NCBI GenBank assembly: GCA_046760785.1
Contig: JBHIET010000034.1
Span: forward strand, 1 to 33,850
Direction: 5' to 3'
DNA: 33,850 bases
Origin: JBHIET01 sp046760785
GTDB taxonomy: Bacteria > Chloroflexota > Anaerolineae > B4-G1
The notes beneath the pieces are model-generated. The model was not told the DNA's origin, made no database searches, and was given only the letters and a program-made list of their open reading frames with translations. Below, piece by piece: positions 15,888-24,611 of this stretch. Each line of letters begins with the position of its first letter. Within the stretch, counting starts at the first letter, position 1. The position numbers and the translations under genes are program-made.

Positions 15888-17612
15888 ATGAAAGCCTTGC
15901 GTATTCTGAGTGCCATAGCGGCACTGATGCTGGTCGTCGGCCTGGTGGCTTCGTGCGCGTGCCCAACACCGACACCGCCGCCGACCGAGGCGCCTCCGCC
16001 GACCGAAGCGCCTCCGCCGACCGAGGCACCACCGCCGCCGACCGAGGTGCCGGCTGCTGAACGCAAAGTCGTGACCTTCGCCTGGACCCAGGAACCTGAC
16101 TCGCTGAACCCCTATTACACCGGTATGTGGTACTCGACGGCCACTCAAATGGTCTGGAACTGCTGGGCCTGGCAGTTTGACGACACGAACACCGCCTACC
16201 CCCACCTGGTGACTGAAATTCCCAGCATGGAGAACGGCGGTGTTTCCGAGGATGGTCTCGTCATCACCATGCACCTGCGCGACGACATCGTCTGGTCGGA
16301 CGGCACTCCCTTGACCTCGGCGGACTTTGTGTTCACCTACGAGATGATAATGGACCCGGCCAATGCCGTTTACTCAATGTACCCCTACGATGCCCTCGAG
16401 AGCGTCGAAGCGCCCGATGAGCGGACGGTTGTGATGACCTTCACCGAGCCGTTCGCCTCCTGGGAGGCCACGTTCTGGACGGGCCTCCTGCCCAAGCACG
16501 TCCTGGAGCCGGTTTATGAGGCCGAGGGATCAATCCTTGAGGCCGATTGGAACATGGCACCGACCGTCGGCTGCGGCCCGTTCGTCTTCGATGAATGGGA
16601 GTCCGGCAGCTACCTGCACTTCGTCAAGAACGAGAACTACTGGCTCGGAGAGCCCAAGCTGGATGAGGTCTACTTCCAGTTGGTGCCGGACACTGACGCA
16701 CAGACGGCAGCCTGCATAGCTGGTGACACTGATGTGGGTTTCTGGCCTCCTCTCGCGGATATCCCTGCCCTCCAGGAGGCCGGTCTCACAATCCTCACTC
16801 AGGCCTCTGGTTACAACGAGGGCTGGTACTTCCAGTTTGGTAGGGACACGGCCAGTCCCGGCGCTCGTGACGTAAATGTCCGTCAGGCCATCGCGATGGC
16901 CATCGACCGGGATGGGATCAACGAGGATTTGCTGCTCGGCCTGACCAAGCCTGCCGAAACCTTCTGGGATGCCATTCCGAACTACGTGTCCCCCGATATT
17001 GAGCCCTGGACGTATGACCCAGACGCGGCCATGCAGTTGTTAGAGGATGCTGGCTGGACCGATAGAGACGGCGACGGCATCCGCGAGGACGCGGACGGCA
17101 ACAAGCTCACGCTGACACACGGCACCACTATCCGCACGATCCGTCAGGACACGCAGGCTGTGGTCCAGCAGCAACTGCTCGAGGTAGGCATAGACCTCCA
17201 GATACTCAGCTACGACGCCGATATCTACTTCGCCAGCTATGCCGAAGGCTCTCCACCGGCGCTCGGCGAGCTGGATATTTGTGAGTGGTCAGATGCTCCC
17301 TACTTCCCCGACCCCGACACGAATTACTGGTTGTGCGATGAGATCCCCACCGACGAGAATCCCTACGGCGCCAACTTCTTCGGGTGCGACGAGGCCCTGG
17401 ATGAACTCTTCAAACGCCAGATCGTGACCGTGAACGCCGAGGAGCGGGCGGAGATCTTCCACGAGATCACCAAGTACGTGCACGATCAGGTCTACTGGCT
17501 TGGTATGTGGGAGGACCCCGACATCTGGATCGTCAACCCGCGCCTGACCGGCGTCAAGTTCTCGGGCGTCACGCCGTTGTACAACATCATGGAGTGGGAC
17601 GTGACCGAGTAG
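15888..17612 (+). CDS. ABC transporter solute-binding lipoprotein, family 5 (system 3)
   Basis: Lipid-anchored binding protein of system 3, 574 residues. AAGGAGGAG lies about seven bases before the ATG. The signal MKALRILSAIAALMLVVGLV ends in ASC (Cys23); its start matches that of the system 1 protein (MKALRVLSAG). A Pro/Thr/Glu linker (24-57) with repeats of PPPTEA tethers the domain. The binding domain shows FAWTQEPDSLNPYYTGM, LVITMHLRDDIVWSDGTPLT, VRQAIAMAIDRDGI and a DRDGDGIREDADGN loop. It is the first gene of system 3. The linker repeat could slip in copy number. The ligand is unknown. Confidence 0.94.
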   Translation: MKALRILSAIAALMLVVGLVASCACPTPTPPPTEAPPPTEAPPPTEAPPPPTEVPAAERKVVTFAWTQEPDSLNPYYTGMWYSTATQMVWNCWAWQFDDTNTAYPHLVTEIPSMENGGVSEDGLVITMHLRDDIVWSDGTPLTSADFVFTYEMIMDPANAVYSMYPYDALESVEAPDERTVVMTFTEPFASWEATFWTGLLPKHVLEPVYEAEGSILEADWNMAPTVGCGPFVFDEWESGSYLHFVKNENYWLGEPKLDEVYFQLVPDTDAQTAACIAGDTDVGFWPPLADIPALQEAGLTILTQASGYNEGWYFQFGRDTASPGARDVNVRQAIAMAIDRDGINEDLLLGLTKPAETFWDAIPNYVSPDIEPWTYDPDAAMQLLEDAGWTDRDGDGIREDADGNKLTLTHGTTIRTIRQDTQAVVQQQLLEVGIDLQILSYDADIYFASYAEGSPPALGELDICEWSDAPYFPDPDTNYWLCDEIPTDENPYGANFFGCDEALDELFKRQIVTVNAEERAEIFHEITKYVHDQVYWLGMWEDPDIWIVNPRLTGVKFSGVTPLYNIMEWDVTE

Positions 17613-17637
17613 GCCCACATCCATCCCATGACCCCAA

Positions 17638-17666
17638 GGCCGGGACGGGACGAGCCCGTCCCGGCC
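17638..17666 (+). terminator. 12-bp hairpin after binding-protein gene
   Basis: GGCCGGGACGGG (17638-17649), loop ACGAG, CCCGTCCCGGCC (17655-17666), 25 bases after the stop codon and 44 before the permease. No T-run follows. As in system 1, it would favour binding-protein mRNA over permease mRNA by protection or partial termination. Confidence 0.6.
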
Positions 17667-17710
17667 GCATTCCCGGATTCTCAGACACGCTTCTCTGAGG
17701 GAGGGGTGCT

Positions 17711-18745
17711 ATGACCCGATATATCATCCGGCGGATTTTGCAGGCGGTGCCGCTGCTTCTTATCATTAGCCTGGCTATCTTCGTGCTGATGCGCAACGCT
17801 GGCGACCCTCTTGCCACAATGGGCGGGCGCCGCCCAACGCGATCCGAGGATCGCGAGCGGTTGACGCGCGCGCTGGGGTTTGATAAGCCGCTTTACGTTC
17901 AGTATCTGTACTGGTTGATCGGCAACGACTGGACCAAGATAGACCTGGACGGTGACGGCGTCCCTGAAACCCCCGGCGACCGGCGCGGCGTGTTGCGCCT
18001 CGATTTCGGTAACTCGCTGGTCATTCGAGGTAAGGCGGTGTCGGAGATCATCTGGGAACGCTTGCCCAACACGCTCCTGCTGATGATCCCGACAGAGATG
18101 GTCATCGTTCTAGTTTCACTATTGATCGGCGTCTATTCAGCCCTGCGCCAGTACTCATTGACAGATCACCTGATCACTGCCGGCTCCTTCATCGGTTACT
18201 CCATGCCGATCTTCTTCGTTGCCTTGGTCTCCATGTACCTCTTCGCTGTCAACTTCAAACGCTGGGGACTGCCCTACCTGCCGACCGTCGGCATGTTCGA
18301 CCCCCGGGTTGGCAAGACGCCGACTCAGATTGCGCTCCATATGGTGCTACCAATCTTCAGTATGGCCGTCATGAGCGTTGCTGGCTACAGTCGCTATACT
18401 CGTTCTCAGATGCTGGAAGTCATCAGCCAGGACTATATCCGCACAGCTTATGCCAAAGGACTGCCCCAGCGGATGGTGATCCTAGGCCACGCACTGAAGA
18501 ACGCCGCACTGCCGCTTGTGACTATCGTCGGACTGGATGTCCCGCTGCTACTGGGAGGCGCGGTCGTCACCGAAACTATCTTCGCCTGGCCTGGCATGGG
18601 ACGGCTGTTTATAGACCATGTCTCCCGTGCCGACACGCCAGTCGTCATGGGTATCTTGATGTTGATCTCTGTGGCGGTCGTCGCATCCCAGCTCGTCACT
18701 GATATCGTCTACGCCTGGCTGGACCCACGTATCCGCTATGAGTGA
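17711..18745 (+). CDS. ABC transporter permease, DppB-like (system 3)
   Basis: Inner-membrane subunit, 344 residues. N-terminal helix (about 9-28), then the loop GFDKPLYVQYLYWLIGNDW. A short insert at about 75-97 carries DLDGDGVPE (78-86), which resembles a calcium-binding EF-hand or dockerin loop and faces outside the membrane, before LDFGNSLVIRG. The EAA motif is RTAYAKGLPQRMVILGHALKN. A Shine-Dalgarno GGGAGGGG precedes the ATG. Its end overlaps an upstream possible start of the next permease. Confidence 0.93.
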   Translation: MTRYIIRRILQAVPLLLIISLAIFVLMRNAGDPLATMGGRRPTRSEDRERLTRALGFDKPLYVQYLYWLIGNDWTKIDLDGDGVPETPGDRRGVLRLDFGNSLVIRGKAVSEIIWERLPNTLLLMIPTEMVIVLVSLLIGVYSALRQYSLTDHLITAGSFIGYSMPIFFVALVSMYLFAVNFKRWGLPYLPTVGMFDPRVGKTPTQIALHMVLPIFSMAVMSVAGYSRYTRSQMLEVISQDYIRTAYAKGLPQRMVILGHALKNAALPLVTIVGLDVPLLLGGAVVTETIFAWPGMGRLFIDHVSRADTPVVMGILMLISVAVVASQLVTDIVYAWLDPRIRYE

Positions 18746-18761
18746 GAAAGGGGGCTGTCTT

Positions 18762-19715
18762 ATGGAGACCACGTTCGAAAAGGCAACCGCACTCGCATTA
18801 GCTGAACCGGAAGCCCCCCCACTTTCCCTGCGAGAACTTATCTGGCGTCGCTTTCGCCGCCACAAGATGGCGTTGGCCGGTGCTGTTATGCTCATCCTGC
18901 TGCTTCTGTACTCGGTTGTTGGCGCCTTCTTCTTCTCCGAGTCCTATGCCAACCACACCGACACCGGCCTGAGGCTGCAGCCGCCATCCGCCGAGCATCC
19001 TTTCGGCACCGACACCGTCGGGCGCGACATCTTGGCGCGCACTGTCTATGGCGGGCAGATCTCATTGCTGATTGGCCTGTTTGCTGTCATAATCCAGGTC
19101 ATCGTCGGCGTGCTCATCGGCGCCATCTCGGGCTACTATGGGGGCTGGATAGATGGTGTCTTAATGCGCTTCACCGAGGCCATGTTTAACATCCCTCAGA
19201 TACCCCTGCTCCTCGTGATGGCCAAGTTTTTCGCCGGCAAGATCCCAACCATCGAGTTCTTTGGCCGGACTTTCAGCGGCAGCGTGATCGTCATCATCCT
19301 CATCATCGGGCTGACCAGTTGGATGTACCTGGCCCGCATTGTGCGCGCCAATTTCCTCTCACTCAAGGAGCAGGAGTTCATAACCGCCGCCCGCTGCATT
19401 GGGGCGCGCAACATCTCCCTCATCTTCGAGCACATCCTGCCCAACACTATCGCCCCCATTATCGTCTCCGCCACGCTGGGAGTGGCCAACGCCATCATCA
19501 CTGAGGCCTACATCAGCTTCTTGGGCCTGGGAGTCAAGCCACCAACCGCTACCTGGGGCAACATGCTCGAAAGAGCCAACCATTACATCGAGTCCGCCTC
19601 CTGGCTGTGGATCATCCCGGGTACTCTGATCGTTCTGACTGTGCTATCCATTAACTTCGTCGGCGACGGCCTGCGTGACGCGCTTGACCCCCGGGCTCTT
19701 GTTGAGACTGAGTAG
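18762..19715 (+). CDS. ABC transporter permease, DppC-like (system 3)
   Basis: Second inner-membrane subunit, 317 residues from the ATG at 18762, which has a GGGGG-type ribosome site about eight bases upstream. An earlier ATG at 18738 overlaps the previous gene by eight bases but lacks a site. Features: N-terminal helix after LIWRRFRRHKMALAG, the motif FGTDTVGRDILARTVYGGQ, EAA motif (TAARCIGARNISLIFEHILPN), and the end GDGLRDALDPR. The loop around residues 150-175 (KFFAGKIPTIEFFGRTFSG) is longer than in many relatives. Confidence 0.92.
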   Translation: METTFEKATALALAEPEAPPLSLRELIWRRFRRHKMALAGAVMLILLLLYSVVGAFFFSESYANHTDTGLRLQPPSAEHPFGTDTVGRDILARTVYGGQISLLIGLFAVIIQVIVGVLIGAISGYYGGWIDGVLMRFTEAMFNIPQIPLLLVMAKFFAGKIPTIEFFGRTFSGSVIVIILIIGLTSWMYLARIVRANFLSLKEQEFITAARCIGARNISLIFEHILPNTIAPIIVSATLGVANAIITEAYISFLGLGVKPPTATWGNMLERANHYIESASWLWIIPGTLIVLTVLSINFVGDGLRDALDPRALVETE

Positions 19716-19724
19716 GAGGTAGCC

Positions 19725-20711
19725 GTGACCCGGTTGCTGGAAGTTAGAGACCTCACCACTCGTTTCCACACGCTGGACGGCGTCGTCTATGCCGTCAACG
19801 GCATCTCCTATACGCTGGGGGAGGGAGAGACACTGGGCATCGTGGGGGAAAGCGGGTGCGGCAAGAGCGTCAGCGTCCTCTCTGTGATGGGGCTTATCCC
19901 CGAGCCACCCGGTAAGATCGCTGCCGGTGAAGTTCTCTACCGGGGGCAAGACCTGTTGAAACTGAACGAGACGGAGATACAGAACGTCCGAGGCAGGGAG
20001 ATTGCCATGGTCTTTCAGGACCCGATGACCTCCCTCAACCCGGTCCTGACCATCGGCCGCCAGATCAGCGAACCGCTGATCGTCCACTTGGGGATGGGGC
20101 AGGAGAAGGCTCACCGGCGGGCGGTGGAGTTGCTGGATATGGTGGGCATTCCCCAGGCGGCCGACCGGTATCGCGATTACCCCCACCAGTTCTCCGGCGG
20201 GATGCGCCAGCGGGCGATGATCGCGATGGCGCTGGCCTGCAATCCCAGCATCCTCATCGCCGACGAGCCAACCACCGCCCTGGACGTGACGATTCAGGCC
20301 CAGATTATTGACCTGGTCAAGAGTCTGCGCGACCTGTTGGGAATGGCGGTGATCTGGATCACCCACGACCTGGGCATTATCGCAGGCCTGGCGGAGAGGG
20401 TGATCGTGATGTACGCGGGCTTCATCGTCGAGCAGGGAAGCGTGGACGACATCTACGGCGACCCTCGCCATCCTTACACGCTGGCGCTGCTGAAGTCCCT
20501 ACCGAGAGTGGATCAGACCAGCAACGAGAGGCTGGCCACCATCTCCGGCCTCCCACCAGACCTGCTGGGGCTGCCGCAGGGCTGCCCCTTTACCCCGCGC
20601 TGCGCTTACGCGGTTGAGCGGTGCCGCCAGGAGAATCCCCAACTGGAGCCCATAGGGTTCGGCCACGAGATCGCCTGCTGGGTGGATGTGAGCACAGGGA
20701 GAGAGCGATGA
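19725..20711 (+). CDS. ABC transporter ATPase, DppD-like (system 3)
   Basis: ATPase subunit, 328 residues, GTG start with GGAGG upstream (TAGGAGGTAGCCGTG). Walker A GESGCGKS (41-48), Q-loop VFQDPMTSLNP, signature FSGGMRQR, Walker B ILIADEPTTALD, H-loop ITHDLG. The C-terminal region HPYTLALLKSLP with CPFTPRCAYAVERC and a final ACW contains the Opp-type cysteine set. The stop overlaps the next start (ATGATGA). Confidence 0.95.
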   Translation: MTRLLEVRDLTTRFHTLDGVVYAVNGISYTLGEGETLGIVGESGCGKSVSVLSVMGLIPEPPGKIAAGEVLYRGQDLLKLNETEIQNVRGREIAMVFQDPMTSLNPVLTIGRQISEPLIVHLGMGQEKAHRRAVELLDMVGIPQAADRYRDYPHQFSGGMRQRAMIAMALACNPSILIADEPTTALDVTIQAQIIDLVKSLRDLLGMAVIWITHDLGIIAGLAERVIVMYAGFIVEQGSVDDIYGDPRHPYTLALLKSLPRVDQTSNERLATISGLPPDLLGLPQGCPFTPRCAYAVERCRQENPQLEPIGFGHEIACWVDVSTGRER

Positions 20712-21691
20712 TGAGCGGCAACCGGGTACTGGTGCAAGTGGAGGGCCTCAAGAAGCATTTCCCCATCACCCGTGGCATCCTCATCCAGCGACAGGTGGGG
20801 GCGGTCAGGGCGGTGGATGGGGTGAGCTTCGACATCTACCGGCGGGAGACGCTGGGTCTGGTGGGGGAGAGCGGCTGCGGGAAGACGACAGCGGGCCGCA
20901 CGATCCTCCAACTGTACCCCCCCACGGCGGGCCAGGTGATCTTCGACGGGACGGACCTGACCGCCCTGAGGGGGGAAGCGCTGCGGCGCATGCGGCGGCG
21001 GATGCAGATGATCTTCCAGGACCCCTATGCCTCTCTCAACTCGCGCATGACCATCTCCCGCATCATCGGCGAGCCCCTGCGGGTTCACAGACTGGCCTCG
21101 GGCAAGGAGCAGGTTGAGCGGGTCCAGGAGTTGCTGCGCCTGGTGCGCCTCAACCCTCGCTTCATCAATCGTTACCCCCACGAGTTCTCTGGCGGGCAAA
21201 GACAGCGCATTGGCGTCGCGCGTGCGCTGGCCTCCAATCCGGAGTTCATCGTCTGCGACGAGCCCATCTCCGCCCTCGACGTATCCATCCAGGCCCAGAT
21301 CGTCAACCTGTTGGAGGACCTCCAGGATCGGTTGGGGTTGACCTACCTGTTCATCGCTCACGACCTGAGCATGGTGCGTCACATCTGCGATCGGGTGGCG
21401 GTGATGTATCTCGGCCAGATCGTGGAGCTGGCCGAGAAGGACGAACTCTACGACCATCCGGTTCATCCGTACACCCAGGCGCTGCTCTCCGCCGTTCCGG
21501 TGCCGGACCCGGTCGCCGAGCGCCAGCGTACGCGCATCATCCTGCAGGGGGATGTCCCCAGCCCGGCCGACCCGCCCCCCGGCTGCCGCTTCAGCACCCG
21601 TTGCCCCGCCGCTAAAGAGGTTTGTTTTGAGGAGGAGCCCCCGTGGCAGGACGTGGGCGGGCGCCATTTCGTCGCCTGTCACGAAAGCTGA
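20708..21691 (+). CDS. ABC transporter ATPase, DppF-like (system 3)
   Basis: ATPase subunit, 327 residues; ATG 20708 (or 20711) is chosen for its coupling with the upstream stop. A longer in-frame start at 20621 lies inside the previous gene and adds nothing conserved. Walker A GESGCGKTT, Q-loop MIFQDPYASLNSR, signature FSGGQRQR, Walker B FIVCDEPISALD, H-loop IAHDLS, C-terminal CRFSTRCPAAKEVC. It is the last gene of system 3. Together with the paired ATPase it could also serve the ATPase-less system 2. Confidence 0.94.
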   Translation: MMSGNRVLVQVEGLKKHFPITRGILIQRQVGAVRAVDGVSFDIYRRETLGLVGESGCGKTTAGRTILQLYPPTAGQVIFDGTDLTALRGEALRRMRRRMQMIFQDPYASLNSRMTISRIIGEPLRVHRLASGKEQVERVQELLRLVRLNPRFINRYPHEFSGGQRQRIGVARALASNPEFIVCDEPISALDVSIQAQIVNLLEDLQDRLGLTYLFIAHDLSMVRHICDRVAVMYLGQIVELAEKDELYDHPVHPYTQALLSAVPVPDPVAERQRTRIILQGDVPSPADPPPGCRFSTRCPAAKEVCFEEEPPWQDVGGRHFVACHES

Positions 21692-21768
21692 GAGTAGTAC
21701 GCTGCAGTCGGGACATCGCCGGGCAGGGTTTTTGGGCATTGGGGGCAAAAGCTGCGCTTACCTGCTCG

Positions 21769-21796
21769 CAGCCCCCATCCACGGGGGCGTCCAGGG
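21769..21796. repeat. Solo half-copy of the GC inverted-repeat element
   Basis: CAGCCCCCATCCACGGGGGC followed by GTCCAGGG matches the left end of the element at 24644 with only four or so differences. No matching right end is seen within about 100 bases. It lies in the 169-base spacer after the system 3 ATPase; no other feature is visible in that spacer. Confidence 0.55.
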
Positions 21797-21860
21797 CGAG
21801 AGTCACCTCGCAAACCCGCCCTTCTTAAGCATCGGATGCGTACGGTAGGGAGTTCTTGAA

Positions 21861-22397
21861 ATGAGAACTCACACGTCCAGGCATCGGAAACTGCTAGTGC
21901 CAATACTGGCCCTTGCCGGAGCGATAGGATTCTGCGGATACGGCGAGATCGCCGTTACGAGTCAGGACCCGTTGTGGTTTCTTGGCGGAGCTTCAGTACC
22001 TGACCCTGAGCGGATCGTCATTCGCGTTGGCGGCGAGGAGACTATATTAACTGCCAGTTCGCCTGGCTACGATCTGATCGTCGAGGCTGCAAGGGAGGCG
22101 CTGTCCGAGTTCAACAACCTGTCGCCTCTCTCGGCAGGTCTGAGCGAGGCGACACTGGCAGAATACCAACGTAGTGGCAGCATTCTCGAGTTGTATTTCA
22201 ACGAGCCAGTGGACTTTCACCTGCCCTTCTACGATGGCAGGCCAACCGCGTTGTTGGTCCCCATCGAGGGCCGGCACGCCGGGCACGGCTACGTCTTCCG
22301 TGGCAGAAACGGCCAGTGGTGGGCCGGGCAGATGTGCATGAGTGACCCCCAGCCTCTTTTCGACGCATTGTCAACGCTGGGTTACGTTCAGCAGTAG
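21861..22397 (+). CDS. Small exported protein of unknown function
   Basis: A 178-residue protein that I do not recognise. Residues 1-30 form a signal peptide or anchor (MRTHTSRHRKLLVPILALAG) with a hydrophobic core. The mature part contains IVIRVGGEETILTASSPGYDLIVEAAREAL, an amphipathic helix, and LELYFNEPVDFHLPF, LLVPIEGRHAGHGYVFRGR and QWWAGQM. The beta-rich pattern is suggestive of a small extracytoplasmic domain. It lies 19 bases before the desuccinylase-family gene and may be cotranscribed with it; its own ribosome-binding site is weak. Confidence 0.7.
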   Translation: MRTHTSRHRKLLVPILALAGAIGFCGYGEIAVTSQDPLWFLGGASVPDPERIVIRVGGEETILTASSPGYDLIVEAAREALSEFNNLSPLSAGLSEATLAEYQRSGSILELYFNEPVDFHLPFYDGRPTALLVPIEGRHAGHGYVFRGRNGQWWAGQMCMSDPQPLFDALSTLGYVQQ

Positions 22398-22416
22398 TTT
22401 CCCGCAGGAGATTTCT

Positions 22417-23575
22417 ATGCCCAGAGACATCACCCTCGGAACCGCTACCTCAAAGCCGGGCACTGTTCAATATGGCCGGTGGGAGGCGCTCAGCCACCCC
22501 ACCGGGCACACCGAATTCCTGCCGGTCATCATCGCCCAGGGCAACGAAGATGGTCCCTGCCTGTGGCTCACGGCCGGTATCCACGGCCCCGAACAGGCCG
22601 GCCCGCTCGTGCTCTACAGACTCATCACCCAGGAATTGGTAAAGCGGCTGAAGGGAACCGTGGTTGCCATCCCGGCCCTCAACCCGGCCGGCCTGCGCAC
22701 TAATAAGCGTGAACCCTATCACACACCCAAAGACCCGAACCGGCTGTGGCCCGACGGCAAGCCTGAGAAACCCCAGGACCCGGACAAAGAGCCACCTTCC
22801 TCGCTGGAAAAGGCTTATGAGCGACTGTTCAAGGAGATCGTCGCCAGTGCGGATTACCTGATTGACTATCACAATGCCTGGACCAATTCCATCTCATTCG
22901 CTTTTCGCGACCGGGTGATGTACCGCGCTGACCAGCCCCCCCGCAAGCGGGGGGGAAGTAGGGGGGGGTAAAGCGGAGGCCGAGGCCCTGGCTGCAAAGC
23001 AAGAGGAGATGCTCCACTCCTACGGCCACACGATTGTCAACGAATTCCCGGTGGAGAAGTACATTGATGAGAAACTGTATCGCTCCACGTCAGGAGCCGC
23101 TTTGCTGGTGGGCGAGATTCCGTCCTTCACCGTGGAACTTGGCAGTGGCGAAATGCCAGACCCGGCCATCGTGGCAGCCTCCGTCGCTGGCACGCGCAAC
23201 GTGATGCGTTGGGCTGGCATGCTGGATGACGACCCGGAACCTATTGAAGGCATCAAGGTGGTAGACCCTGGCTTCCCTGTGCGGCGGCGCGGCACCCCGC
23301 GCGTGGACGAGGCCTGCGTGGTGCTGCACATGGTTGAGGCGGGCGATCTGGTGAGAGCAGGCGACCCGGTGGCCGAAGTGCGCGACGTGTGGGGCCGACC
23401 GCTGGGCGACGGCCTGCTGCGCTCCGAGCACGATGGTTTCGTCATCGGCCGCTCGCATGGTATCTACTTCTATCCTGGTGATGCAGTGTTGGGCATGGCC
23501 ATCCGTGACGATGCGCCGCTGGTAGCGCCATACCCGGAGGATTATTTCAAGGAAGACGGTGACTGCTCACCTTAA
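22417..23575 (+). pseudogene. Succinylglutamate desuccinylase/aspartoacylase-family gene, broken by a GC hairpin insert
   Basis: Two adjacent reading frames make up one zinc-dependent deacylase (M14/AstE-AspA family). The first (22417-22971, ATG with GCAGGAG upstream) has the metal motif AGIHGPEQAGP (His...Glu), NPAGLRTNKREPYHTPKDPN and DYHN; it ends with PPRKRGGSRGG, which is translated repeat. The second (in frame from about 22973 to 23575) continues with EAEALAAKQEEMLHSYGH, the TVELGSGE catalytic-glutamate region and the C-terminal beta domain ending at EDYFKEDGDCSP. The insert between residues MYRADQ and AEAEAL is 36-37 bases, which shifts the frame. Without it the product would be about 374 residues. 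The gene is probably inactive unless the shift is a sequencing error in the G-run. Confidence 0.8.
22936..22971. repeat. GC hairpin insert disrupting the deacylase gene
   Basis: CCCCCCCGCAAGCGGGGGGG (22936-22955) is a nearly perfect hairpin; it is followed by AAGTAGGGGGGGGTAA. The block interrupts an otherwise colinear protein and supplies the TAA stop at 22969-22971. It looks like a small dispersed repeat that landed in the gene. Confidence 0.7.
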
Positions 23576-23581
23576 GCTCAA

Positions 23582-23666
23582 AGTCCCCGTCCCGGGGGCG
23601 TCACATGCGGTGGACGGCCGCTTTTCCATGCCGTTCTGCGCTCAAGACGCCCCCGAGACGGTGGCT
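23582..23666. repeat. 85-bp GC inverted-repeat element (MITE-like), copy 1
   Basis: The left end AGTCCCCGTCCCGGGGGCGT matches the reverse complement of the right end (…GACGCCCCCGAGACGGTGGC) at about 18 of 21 positions. The interior, read on the opposite strand, resembles that of the element at 24644-24729, so the two copies are in opposite orientation. No open reading frame is present. It starts only seven bases after the deacylase stop. Confidence 0.65.
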
Positions 23667-23696
23667 ACGAGCTTGGGAAGGGATAAAATGCTCAAA

Positions 23697-23718
23697 GGGG
23701 ACGATAGTCCCCGTTTTT
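23697..23718 (+). terminator. Rho-independent terminator candidate
   Basis: GGGGAC (23697-23702), loop GATA, GTCCCC (23707-23712), then GTTTTT. It is the only hairpin with a T-run in this part of the window, and is placed after the deacylase gene and before the next promoter. Confidence 0.6.
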
Positions 23719-23746
23719 GGTTCGGTGTGAAAAGCCGCCAGCCGAC

Positions 23747-23775
23747 TTGCTGAAAGTGGCCTGGGCAGGTATAAT
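23747..23775 (+). promoter_or_regulatory. Sigma-70-type promoter of coiled-coil gene
   Basis: TTGCTG (23747-23752), 17-base spacer, TATAAT (23770-23775). A ribosome site GGAG (23801-23804) follows, ahead of ATGATGGAATAG at 23810-23821, a start that stops after three codons; see the next gene. Confidence 0.65.
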
Positions 23776-23842
23776 GAAGTTGCAGAGGTATTAGCCTGCA
23801 GGAGTTGAGATGATGGAATAGTATTACGGGCTGACTGCTGAG

Positions 23843-24565
23843 ATGTACCGGGCGGTGGTGGCGCTGGTGGACGACCGGATGCAGGAGATTCGCGTTGTCC
23901 GCCAGGACTATGACCGGCTGGCAAAGGGCCAGGAGCGGATTGAGGCGCGAATGGATCGGGTGGAAGCTGCGCTGGAGCGGTTGGCCGAGGCACAGGCTCG
24001 CACCGAAGAGCGAGTGGAGCGGCTGGAGGCCACGGTCCAGCAACTGGCCGAGGCACAGGCTCGCACCGAGGAGCGGCTGAATGATCTGATCCGGGTTGTC
24101 GCCGGCATGCAAGATAGGCTGGGAGCCGTCTATGGCCGCCAACCGGAACTCACTTACAAGGAACGGGCCGGAGCCTACTTCGGCCCCCTCCTGCGGCATG
24201 TGCGCGTCGTCTCCCTCATTGAGATCGAGGATGACCTGGAAACCCAACTCTCTGATGAGGAGTTCCAGGACTTGCTGCTGCTGGACCTGCTGGTCAGGGG
24301 GCAACCCCGCTACCTGCCTGATGTTCCTCAGGTGTGGCTGGCAGTCGAGGTCTCAGGGGTGATTGACCGGCACGACGTGGAGCGGGCCCGGCGACGGGCT
24401 GGATACCTGAACAAAGCAGGGTACATAGCCCTACCGGCGGTGGCGGGAGAACAAGCCGCCGAGGGAGCGGAGGCAATGGCCCAAGACAAGGGAGTGCTGC
24501 TGGTTCTGGATGGCCGTGCGTCCTTCTGGGAGCAGGCGCTGGAGCAGGCATTGGCGGGGAAGTGA
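23843..24565 (+). CDS. Coiled-coil protein with PD-(D/E)xK-like C-terminal domain (DUF3782-like)
   Basis: A 240-residue cytoplasmic protein. Residues about 10-92 form a coiled coil with a 21-residue repeat (LAEAQARTEER at 47-57 and again at 68-78). Residues about 105-240 resemble the nuclease-fold domain of the DUF3782-type families: YLPD (to Asp160), then LAVEVSGVIDRHDVERARRRA with Glu169; the expected Lys two residues later is Ser, so catalysis is uncertain. Function unknown. The natural start seems to be ATG 23810/23813, which has a Shine-Dalgarno and is in frame (YYGLTAEMYRAVV), but an amber codon at 23819-23821 interrupts it, leaving ATG 23843 with no good ribosome site. It has its own promoter and is flanked by MITE-like repeats. 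Confidence 0.75.
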   Translation: MYRAVVALVDDRMQEIRVVRQDYDRLAKGQERIEARMDRVEAALERLAEAQARTEERVERLEATVQQLAEAQARTEERLNDLIRVVAGMQDRLGAVYGRQPELTYKERAGAYFGPLLRHVRVVSLIEIEDDLETQLSDEEFQDLLLLDLLVRGQPRYLPDVPQVWLAVEVSGVIDRHDVERARRRAGYLNKAGYIALPAVAGEQAAEGAEAMAQDKGVLLVLDGRASFWEQALEQALAGK

Positions 24566-24611
24566 TTCAGTCAGGCATATCCATTCATCACGCCAGAACT
24601 TACCGGCCCCA

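Noticed and set aside
18738..18761. Earlier start for the system 3 DppC-like permease
   Set aside because: It overlaps the upstream gene and has no ribosome site, whereas ATG 18762 has a G-rich one.
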